Assembly: GCA_963695445.1 (NCBI GenBank)
Contig: CAVOGV010000023.1
Coordinates: 62,001 to 126,000 of the forward strand
Direction of reading: 5' to 3'
DNA: 64,000 bases
DNA from: Thiohalocapsa sp963695445
GTDB lineage: Bacteria; Pseudomonadota; Gammaproteobacteria; Chromatiales; Chromatiaceae
Shown here one piece after another: positions 1-7,861 of this stretch. The notes beneath the pieces were generated by a model. That model was not told the origin of the DNA, did no database searches, and was given only the letters and a program-made list of their open reading frames with translations. Position 1 is the stretch's first letter, and every line of letters starts with the position of its first letter. The position numbers and the translations under genes were made by a program.

Positions 1-814
1 ACCGACCCGCCGCCATGGCCTCGATGGTATTCGCATCCTCGGCAAGACCGAAGTCGATCCTGGCGATCCGGAGACTACGATCGTCGGAAGCCGATGCTGA
101 TGGAGCCTCATCGATCGGATGCTGCGAGTAGAATTCGGCCTCCTCAGCCGCCTCTGTTTCGTCCGCCTCAGTATCGGTTTGGTCACCAAGCGGCACTAGG
201 CGAACAAAGGTGTCCGGGCCCGACGAAGATTCACGATGCTCGGCCATTCGACCGATCAGCGTACCGGTATCCATGGCGAACTCGACGGCGGCCAATAAGC
301 GTCCCTCATAACGCAAGGGGAATACCTTACGTATGCCCGACCCGTCAGGCCCACTCTCGAAGCCCTGCTGCGGCTCGCCGGTGTCGATCGCCCGATCGAA
401 CAGAGATCGCCCATCCCGCATCGGTTCGCCGACCAGATCCGGACGACCGAAGCTCAAGAACAGGTTCCCGTCCAGCGTAACGAATTGCAACGAATTGATG
501 CCGTAGATGCGCAGTTGCCGGTAAGTCGGCAATAATGCTTCGTAGAGATCGGCACGCAATTGCTGCGCAGAATCGGGATCTGCCGGGGAGACCTTAGCCA
601 ACATCCCGCTCACAATGGGCCGATTGATGGCAACGTCGTAGGTGACTTCGGTGGCCTGGTCAAAGCAACCCGAGACCGTCGCGTAGGCAGTCTCGAGTTC
701 TGATTGGAACATCGAGAGGTGCTGGCCCGAATCAACCAGAAAAAGTCGCCACAAACTCCAAGCAAGCGCCGCCGCGGCGATCAAGATCAACGCCGCAGAC
801 GCCAACGGTCTCAT
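1..814 (-). CDS. Membrane sensor protein, 5' part only (Cache-like extracytoplasmic domain)
   Basis: The minus strand is open from an ATG at 814 to the left edge, so only the N-terminal ~271 residues are visible. They begin with a hydrophobic helix (residues about 5-27, followed by LWRLF) and continue as a soluble domain with an N-terminal long helix (QHLSMFQSELETAYATV) and motifs such as FVTLDGNLFLSFGRPD and RKVFPLRYEGRLLAAVEF, the pattern of double-Cache/PAS-like periplasmic sensor domains. The output domain (kinase, cyclase or methyl-accepting) lies outside the window. An in-frame GTG at 826 is an alternative start; neither has a strong ribosome site. It is co-oriented with the copper-rich cluster upstream but separated by about 275 bp, so membership is uncertain. 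Confidence 0.6.
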   Translation of the reverse strand, partial: MRPLASAALILIAAAALAWSLWRLFLVDSGQHLSMFQSELETAYATVSGCFDQATEVTYDVAINRPIVSGMLAKVSPADPDSAQQLRADLYEALLPTYRQLRIYGINSLQFVTLDGNLFLSFGRPDLVGEPMRDGRSLFDRAIDTGEPQQGFESGPDGSGIRKVFPLRYEGRLLAAVEFAMDTGTLIGRMAEHRESSSGPDTFVRLVPLGDQTDTEADETEAAEEAEFYSQHPIDEAPSASASDDRSLRIARIDFGLAEDANTIEAMAAGR

Positions 815-1089
815 CGCAGGAGGCACGCGAGCGACACGCCCGCGAGCTCACAGAATTCGAACCGGCTGCCCCCAGCCGCGGTGGCGCGATCCACGCGCTG
901 GCGCAGAGCGTGGAGCACGATTGGTTTGCACATCAGGGTGTATGGGCGCTGTCTGTTCTCTGCCTCTAGGACGTCCGTTGCGTTGCAGCTTGGCGTGGCT
1001 AAAGACGCGACGCATCGAATGCATCGCACCTTCGCCGCGGTGCGTCGGCGGCACAATTTCCTTCTGCGCCGCAAATATTATGTTCTGTT

Positions 1090-1584
1090 TCAGGCGCTCA
1101 ACGTCTTGATCGCAGAGATGACTTGTGCGCAGGCTTCTGCGCAGTCCTTGCACTCAATGTGCTTGTCCTCATGCACCCGGCATTCTTTCTCGCAGTCTTC
1201 GCAGGCCTGCATGCAGACTGCTGACAGCGCCTTGACATAAGGTGAGTTTGCCGCGAGCTGGTAGGAGAAGGCCTTGCAAATGGGCAGCATCTCGTTGACC
1301 TTCTTGGCGCAATCCGCCAGCGTCGTGTCGCCCTCCTGGAACGCGACCAGGCAATGCGCCGAGCATTGTTGGGCCGCGACGACGCACTCGTTTACCGCGC
1401 GGAGCACGTCGGGGCTCTTCGGAGCGTGATCTTCATGGCGGTGGCCCGGCATATCGCCCGCGATGCCCGCGCCAGAGGCGAGGGCGAGGCCCGCGGCGCC
1501 GGCACCGATCAGCAGCGAGCGGCGGCTGATGCCATCGGTTCGATCCAAGGAAGCCTCGAGGTTGACGTCTTCATCGTGGTTCAT
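1090..1584 (-). CDS. csp1: Tat-exported four-helix-bundle copper-storage protein (Csp1-like)
   Basis: The 164-residue product starts with a twin-arginine signal (SRRSLLIGAGAAGLALASG, residues about 20-40), then a His-rich stretch (GHRHEDHAPK) and a Cys-rich helical domain. Twelve cysteines occur in helical spacings (CVVAAQQCSAHC, CMQACEDCEKEC, CKDCAEAC), as in the DUF326/Csp1 four-helix-bundle copper-storage proteins, which load many Cu(I) ions inside the bundle. The Tat signal places it in the periplasm, like Csp1 of methanotrophs. It is the last gene of the long minus-strand cluster, 30 bp behind the VPLP-CTERM gene, and fits a role in buffering or supplying copper to the oxidases upstream. 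Family assignment is strong; the specific physiological role is inference. Confidence 0.85.
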   Translation of the reverse strand: MNHDEDVNLEASLDRTDGISRRSLLIGAGAAGLALASGAGIAGDMPGHRHEDHAPKSPDVLRAVNECVVAAQQCSAHCLVAFQEGDTTLADCAKKVNEMLPICKAFSYQLAANSPYVKALSAVCMQACEDCEKECRVHEDKHIECKDCAEACAQVISAIKTLSA

Positions 1585-1614
1585 GAGTTTAGGAATCTCC
1601 TATCGGTGTTGTCA

Positions 1615-2430
1615 TTAATCGATCTGCCGCCTCCGGCCGAGCAGACGAAGCGCCACGAAACCCGGCAGCAACAGAACGACCACAGAGGGCAGCGGCACGG
1701 CTCTTGTCGCTCCCGAGTAAGTGATACTCGTCTGGGACGTCGTTGCGTCCGACTGAAGGAGCGAGAATGGGCCGAGAAACGCGCCATCCTCCGATATCAT
1801 GACATCCACAAGGGTGGATGCACCATTGGCAAGTGTCCCCAAGTCCCAGGAAAGGGCCATTGCGACATTACCTTGAGTCCCGGGAGGGAAATCATTGGTG
1901 TTGGACAGGCTGCCGAGTAGCAGATTATCGAGAATCTCTGGAAAAGTACCCTCTGGCGTGCCGACCTCAAAAGCCTGTCCGACCGCTTGCGAACCGGATG
2001 CTGCGGCTACTTCCTGCGAAGGATTGATTGCGCCGTTGATATCTGCATCCAAGTACGAGAGAAATTTCACACCAGCGATGTCGACCCCCGTGTTGTTGGT
2101 GAAGGTGTATCTCAGCGTCAAATCCGTGGTATCCGGCGATAGCAAATCTGCGAAGCGGAAGTCCAGTCCCGCCGGCAAAGGATCCAGGGACAGCTGAGCC
2201 GAGGTGCCGAACGCCGTGCCGTTGAGATCTACGCCGGCGATGTTGAGATAGGAGTCGATCTCGAACACTGAACCAGTCGTCCCGAAGGTCATGGTTTGTC
2301 CATTGATTGTGCCGCCCCCTCCGTAGGGCCCGAACGGGGTGAATACGAAGCCGTGGGCCGCGTCGGCACCGAGCAAAAGCAGAACCAGAGCCCCACACGA
2401 CCTGTGGCTTGCGCGTCTTAACAATTTCAT
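1615..2430 (-). CDS. Secreted protein with VPLP-CTERM-type sorting tail
   Basis: The 271-residue product has an N-terminal signal peptide (residues about 1-27, ALVLLLLGADAAHG) and ends in VPLPSVVVLLLPGFVALRLL followed by GRRRQID. That is a short VPLP motif, one hydrophobic helix and an Arg-rich tail, the architecture of PEP/VPxP-CTERM substrates that are sorted by exosortase-type enzymes. The central region is beta-rich with many Asn/Asp/Thr (for example LRYTFTNNTGVDIAGVKF), typical of choice-of-anchor extracellular domains. No catalytic motif is recognisable. It lies 48 bp downstream of the PKD-repeat gene and 30 bp upstream of the Csp1-like gene, in the same transcription unit. No exosortase gene is in the window. 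A matrix or surface role is inference. Confidence 0.7.
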   Translation of the reverse strand: MKLLRRASHRSCGALVLLLLGADAAHGFVFTPFGPYGGGGTINGQTMTFGTTGSVFEIDSYLNIAGVDLNGTAFGTSAQLSLDPLPAGLDFRFADLLSPDTTDLTLRYTFTNNTGVDIAGVKFLSYLDADINGAINPSQEVAAASGSQAVGQAFEVGTPEGTFPEILDNLLLGSLSNTNDFPPGTQGNVAMALSWDLGTLANGASTLVDVMISEDGAFLGPFSLLQSDATTSQTSITYSGATRAVPLPSVVVLLLPGFVALRLLGRRRQID

Positions 2431-2478
2431 AGTTGATACCTAATCAATCACTGGAGAGGGCATTGCATGCATCCCGCA

Positions 2479-5141
2479 TCACCGCCTTCGCCTAAGCCCT
2501 ACCGACACAGTCACCGCGGTCGAAGGGGCACTGCTGCCGATTTGGTTCTCCGCGGTGACGTAATAGGTAGCAGAGCCCGCGGATGCCGGCAAGACATCCG
2601 CATATCCGGGGGATTCAGTCGAACCAAGGCGCGTGAAGGAAGATTCTGTGTTCAATCGGCGGTAAACGGAATAGGAATCGGCACCATCAGAGCTAGACCA
2701 AGCGACATAGACGTACTGCGCCCTCGCGCCCGAGATCAAGTTTGACGGTGCTTCAGGGGGCTGACCGACCGCGGGTTCCTCCGCGATAATCACGACCGTG
2801 TCGGCGAGGCTGTCGACGCTGCCGTCGTTGACGATCAACTGCGCCACGTACTGGCCGAAGACGTCCACATCGAACGTCGGCATCACCGCGGTCGCATCGC
2901 TCAGGACCGCCGCGCTGCCCGCCGGCACCGTGGTCAGCGACCACCGATAGGTCAGCGCGTCGCCGTCGACATCGCTCGATGCACTGCCGTCGAGGGTGAC
3001 GGTATCACCGACGAAAACCGTCTGATTGGCGCCGGCATCGGCCACCGGGGCGCTGTTCTCGGTGCTGATGGTGACCGTGTCAGCGAGGCTGTCGACGCTG
3101 CCGTCGTTGACGATCAACTGCGCCACGTACTGGCCGAAGACGTCCACATCGAACGTCGGCATCACCGCCGTCGGGTCGGACAGTGCCGCCGCGCTGCCCG
3201 TCGGCACAGTGGTCAGCGACCACTGGAAGCTCAGCGCATTGCCGTCGACGTCGCTGGAGCCGCTGCCGTCGAGGGTCACGGTATCACCGACGAAAGCCGT
3301 CTGATCGGCGCCGGCATCGGCCACCGGCGGCGCTGTTCTCGGTGCTGATCGTGACCGTGTCGGCGAGGCTGTCGAGCGCTGCCGTCGTTGACGATCAACT
3401 GCGCCACGTACTGGCCGAAGACGTCGACGTCGAACGTCGGCATCACCGCCGCCGGGTCGGACAGTACCGCCGCGCTGCCCGTCGGGACAGTGGTCAGCGA
3501 CCATTGGAAACTCAGCGCATTGCCGTCGACGTCGCTGGAGCCACTGCCGTCGAGGCTCACGGTATCACCGACGAGGGCCGTTTGGTCGGCGCCGGCATCG
3601 GCCACCGGGGGGCTGTTCTCGGTGCTGATCGTGACGGTGTCGGCAAGGCTGTCGAGGCTGCCGTCGTTGACGATCAACTGCGCCACATAGTCGCCGAAAA
3701 CATCGACGGTGAAGCTCGGCGCGATCGTGGTGGCATCGGAGAGTGTCGCTGTGCTGCCGACGGGCGCGCTAATCAGCGACCACTGAAAGCTCAGTGCATT
3801 ACCGTCGACGTCGCTGGAGCCACTGCCGTCGAGGCTCACGGTATCGCCGACGAGGGCCGTTTGGTCGGCGCCGGCATCGGCCACCGGGGGGCTGTTCTCG
3901 GTGCTGATCGTGACGGTGTCGGCAAGGCTGTCGAGGCTGCCGTCGTTGACGATCAACTGCGCCACATAGTCGCCGAAAACATCGACGGTGAAGCTCGGCG
4001 CGATCGTGGTGGCATCGGAGAGTGTCGCTGTGCTGCCGACGGGCGCGCTAATCAGCGACCACTGAAAGCTCAGTGCATTACCGTCGACGTCGCTGGAGCC
4101 ACTGCCGTCGAGGCTCACGGTATCGCCGACGAGGGCCGTTTGGTCGGCGCCGGCATCGGCCACCGGGGGGCTGTTCTCGGTGCTGATCGTGACGGTGTCG
4201 GCAAGGCTGTCGAGGCTGCCGTCGTTGACGATCAACTGCGCCACATAGTCGCCGAAAACATCGACGGTGAAGCTCGGCGCGATCGTGGTGGCATCGGAGA
4301 GTGTCGCTGTGCTGCCGACGGGCGCGCTAATCAGCGACCACTGAAAGCTCAGTGCATTACCGTCGACGTCGCTGGAGCCACTGCCGTCGAGGGTCACGGT
4401 ATCGCCGACGAGGGCCGTTTGGTCGGCGCCGGCATCGGCCACCGGGGCGCTGTTCTCCCCAGTGGCGTCGACGCCGAAGGTAAAATCATCTCCAAATATC
4501 AGAAACTTCTGCCCGATCTTGCCGTCGATCTCAACGAACTGGAAGCTGGAGAATCCGGTCGTGTCGATAACGCCGAAAAAATGCGGCGTGGTGTCCAACA
4601 GCTTGCCCAGCTCGATTTGGTTTGGGAGGTCGTTGTCCAGCACGGCAACGAGGTTTGATCCGACCGAACCATTGACGTAGCCGCCGACCGCGTACAGCAC
4701 ACTGCCGCCGGTTACACGGGTGCCGGTGAAACCGTCATACCAGAGGCAGTTCTCGGGCGGATTGTCGATGTCGCACTCGGCCACCGCGCCGCTGGCAGAC
4801 CCATGGTCGGGATCAAAGACCCTCCAGTCTCCCGTGGATGAGCCCCCGGTGGTAGAAATCTCGTTCTGGACGAAATTCGCCGTCCAGATAACGCCTTGGC
4901 TCGTGACGCTTCGCGCACTGTTTACCTGGATCAGTGACCTTACCGTGCCCCATACGGTGTCGTCGTCGAAGTCCTCAGTGAATGTCGTGTAACCGAGCTC
5001 GGCGGTTTTGGCCAAAAAGTCTGCTTCCGACAGGCAGGTAAACTGGGATGGCCCCCCCGAACAGGCCGCTTCCGCCAATTGGGCATCCGCCAGCAGCAGT
5101 CCCGCACATATCGCGGCAATCGCGTTCGGAAACTCTTTCAT
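2479..5141 (-). CDS. Secreted PKD/Ig-repeat protein with C-terminal Fn3-like domain, split by two indels
   Basis: Read through two single-base insertions, this encodes a ~887-residue exported protein. I chose the ATG at 5141 (MKEFPNAIAAICAGLLLADA) because it begins a clean signal peptide. Residues about 25-240 form a unique N-terminal domain, followed by six 93-residue PKD/REJ-like repeats (PVADAGADQTALVGDTV, LDGSGSSDVDG, FQWSL, VAQLIVNDGSLDSLADTV), and then a fibronectin-III-like domain (APSNLISGARAQYVYVAWSS) with an RRRR end. The frame breaks at about 3375 and 3328, both inside repeat 4, which is 281 bp where its neighbours are 279 bp; this points to two inserted bases rather than gene decay. 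PKD domains usually mediate protein or polysaccharide contacts outside the cell. Confidence 0.75.
2762..4437 (-). repeat. Six tandem 279-bp coding repeats (three nearly identical)
   Basis: The segment starting with gccaccggg recurs at 3041, 3320, 3601, 3880, 4159 and 4438. The spacings are 279, 281, 279, 279 and 279 bp. The three units from 3601 to 4437 are nearly base-identical, while the flanking units are diverged. Each unit encodes one 93-residue PKD-like domain. The near-identity implies recent unequal crossing-over or gene conversion. The unit at 3320-3600 has two extra bases, which break the reading frame. Confidence 0.9.
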
Positions 5142-5244
5142 TCTCGTTGTTACCCCTTTTTCATTCGCTGTGCTTACTTGACGCCTTGACGGTCGTGGTT
5201 GCACGGACATTGAACTGGCAATCCTGACCCAGACATCAGCATTG

Positions 5245-6956
5245 CTAATTGGCCTCAGGAACGAACCAATCGCTCACCGCAACCAAAGTGTCGTCGCCCT
5301 CCTGCTGAAACTGCGCAATGTACACGCCTCGAGAGATGAACCGCTGACGCGGTGCAAGACTCACGGCAGGATAGATCGCTGTATAGGTGGCGTTCTCCGC
5401 CATATGCTCGATGCGTTCCAGAAACAGCTCGCGATTGAAGAAGCCGCGTATACGTTTCACCGATTCGCCAGCCGCCTTCAAGGCAAAGAACACATTGGCT
5501 TGGATATCCCGTTCATCAGGCGCTTCAATTCCTTTCGGCCTCATCCAACCGGACGATCGCGCCAGCAAGCGCGGCAGGCTGCTCGGGAGCGCCGAGGGAT
5601 GCACCAGATAGACGCGGTTCCGAACTTCGCCGGGAAGTGTTCGCGGCTCCGTTCCATACAGTGTCGTTGAGAGATAGACCCGCTCCGGCCCACCGTCGCC
5701 GGTGGACATCCACGCCGCCCAGAAGTCGTCGAGCTCGGGAGCGGCGAGCCACATCACCGCCGTACCTCCGGGCGCCCCATGCAAAAGCCTCTTCAACGCG
5801 TCTGCTCGTGTTGCCGGTGCCTCCGCCGACATCAGCCAGGTCCAGGTCGCTGACCTGGCCCCCAAGGCGCAAGACCTCGCGGCGCAGTCGGTCGGCGGCG
5901 GCCAGGCTTCGTGGATCATCCGACCGAAACACCTGAACAATCGGCGCGGCAATCTGACCATCGACCAACAGTCGCTGGGCGACGGCATCGGCTTCCAGCG
6001 CCATGCCGCGGGTGAAATAGATCGAGTAGAAGTCCGACTCGTTGACGACGGGAAGGTCGGTATTCGGAAAGATGCAGGGGATCTGATTGCTCTCGCAGAA
6101 TCCGTGAATCGGCTCCCAGCTGCCGGTCGCCACCCCGCTGATGACCGCGAATACGGGCTGGGCCTCGTACTTCACCTGCAGTTGTCGGCTGCCATGAATC
6201 CGGCGGCCCTTCGATGTCCCAGACGTGCAACACCCATTTCCGATAGGGCGCCATGATCCAAGCCTTGTGCCAGGGTGCATTGCTAGCGCGGTAGCTCTCG
6301 TGGCGGGTTTCCTTGTTCTTTTGTTCGAAGTACGTCTCCAGCACATCGACGAACGCCTTGCGGGTTGCCGGCTCGACCGGGCCCGCGATGATCGTCGCGA
6401 AGTGCATGTCCCGGTCGGTCACGCCGGGTGCGGAACTGCTCTGCAGTGAATCGAGATAGGCGATCAAACTGCCCAGCTGTTCGTCGGACAGGTCATACCG
6501 CGGCATCAGCTCGCCGAGCGGCTGACCATCCGATCTCACTCCATCGCGGATCGCCCGCTTAAGCAACTCCGCATCGTACGCGGGCCTGAGCACAGGCGCC
6601 AATGGCGGTTTGCTCGTCGGCAACCGTAACGGCTGAAACAGCAGGTCGCCCGTCACCGCCGGAACCGCTTCCTGTCCTTCCATCGAGCCCAAACCGCTGC
6701 GCCTGTGGCAGGCCGCGCAGATGACTTGATCGCCGCGGAGTTTCACATCCCCAACGACAGTTCCGGTCATGAGCTCCCCGGTCGGCAGCACACCCTCCAT
6801 GTACATGCGCCGCCCGATCTCCAGGCGCGACGGCTGTGCATGGGAGGCAGGCCCGGTCGCCACGTTTTCGGCGGCGGACAGCACCGCGGGCGATGCGGTG
6901 ATCAGCACCGCGACTGAAGACAGCACCGCAAGCGACAGTCGGGCAAGGGATGTCAC
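5245..6956 (-). CDS. Periplasmic cytochrome c fused to an ABC-type substrate-binding domain (frame split twice)
   Basis: The product (~570 residues read through two frame breaks near 6205 and 5820) starts with a signal peptide (LARLSLAVLSSVAVLITASP). Next comes a monoheme cytochrome c domain with CAACH at about residue 81 and a later Met-bearing segment (LGELMPRYDLSDEQLGSLIAYL). The rest resembles periplasmic-binding-fold receptors of the branched-chain amino-acid/LivJ class (FAVISGVATGSWEPIHGFC, IPCIFPNTDLPV, GMALEADAVAQRLL, ending in DWFVPEAN). Such fusions could couple ligand sensing to electron transfer; the ligand is unknown. The stop of the upstream SCO gene is 11 bp away, so the two are co-transcribed. 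The frame breaks match the indel pattern seen across the window. Confidence 0.75.
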
Positions 6957-6967
6957 TGGTGGCCGTC

Positions 6968-7786
6968 CTAACTCTGGCCGGCGGCCATCATTCGGCGATA
7001 CTCCTCCGCCACCTCAGCCGCGCTGGCGAGCCCGTCCATTCGAATCCATTGGCTGTCCCGCGACTTGCGCAGCAGGATCGTCGGCTCATGATTCATCTTG
7101 TTGCCGCGATAGACGTCGAAGGATTTCTGGACGGCGACGATGTTGTCCAGCTTCCCGGTCAGGAAATGCCATTGCGGACCGGCCTCGAACAGGTCGGCGT
7201 ACGCGCGCAGGCGCTCCGGGGTGTCGTACTCCGGGTCGATCGAAACAGACACCATTTGCACCTCGTCCAGATCCGGTCCCAGTTCGGTCTGTAACTGGGA
7301 GAATGTCCCGCTCAATACCGGGCAGATCGTGGTACAGGTGGTGAAGACGAAGGTGACGATGACGGGCTTATCGCCGTTCAGTTGGCTCAATAGCGTGGTC
7401 TTGTGGCCATCCTTGTCGACCAGCGGCACGTCGACCAAGCGGTAGTCCTGCTCCGAACGTTGGTAGCCGGTCTGCGCCATCATCGCCTTGTGATGGGCGT
7501 GCGCGTCCGCGCCTGCGTGCATCGAATGATCGCCTGCATGCATCGAATGATCGCCTGCATGCATCGAATCATCGCCCGCGTGCATGGCGTGGTCCTGTTG
7601 CGCCGCGCCTTGTTCGGCACCCTGAGCCGCATCGGTCGAGGGTGCCGCGTGCACATGTTGATGATGAGCATGATCGGCATGACCCGCGTCCGCCGCTCCG
7701 CGGACGCCGGAGGCCGCCCCTAGCGTCCCGATCAAGCAGATCGACGCGACCGTCACCGGCCGCCTTAACTTCGCTTCAGTACCCAT
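6968..7786 (-). CDS. SCO1/SenC-family copper chaperone with N-terminal His/Met-rich repeats
   Basis: SCO proteins deliver copper to cuproenzymes and have a thioredoxin fold. Here the copper motif CTTIC (the CxxxC of SCO) follows VIVTFVFTT, and the distal His lies in MNHEPTILL. I chose the ATG at 7786 (MGTEAKLRRP) because a signal sequence follows directly; an in-frame start at 7843 would add a non-signal leader. Between the signal and the SCO domain lies an unusual linker with three near-perfect 7-residue units of SMHAGDH flanked by further His (HADHAHHQHVH, HAHHK), a likely additional Cu(I)/Cu(II) site. It sits between the subtilisin-like protease and the cytochrome c/binding-protein fusion and is the probable metallation factor for the oxidases of this cluster. 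Confidence 0.88.
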   Translation of the reverse strand: MGTEAKLRRPVTVASICLIGTLGAASGVRGAADAGHADHAHHQHVHAAPSTDAAQGAEQGAAQQDHAMHAGDDSMHAGDHSMHAGDHSMHAGADAHAHHKAMMAQTGYQRSEQDYRLVDVPLVDKDGHKTTLLSQLNGDKPVIVTFVFTTCTTICPVLSGTFSQLQTELGPDLDEVQMVSVSIDPEYDTPERLRAYADLFEAGPQWHFLTGKLDNIVAVQKSFDVYRGNKMNHEPTILLRKSRDSQWIRMDGLASAAEVAEEYRRMMAAGQS

Positions 7787-7861
7787 AGCCCTCTCGTCTC
7801 CGTTACAGAATGTCTCGCCGTCCGCGGACGACGCGATTACCAATCACAACCGAACAACCGC

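Noticed and set aside
811..1153. Two overlapping Arg-rich minus-strand frames between the sensor gene and csp1
   Set aside because: No domain, no ribosome site, biased composition; treated as non-coding.
3601..4437. CRISPR-like regular repeats
   Set aside because: Units are 279 bp, contiguous, protein-coding and without spacers.
3183..4658. Long plus-strand frame with 93-residue repeats
   Set aside because: Antisense image of the PKD repeat gene; the repeats come from the 279-bp DNA units, and the minus strand gives recognisable PKD domains with a signal peptide.
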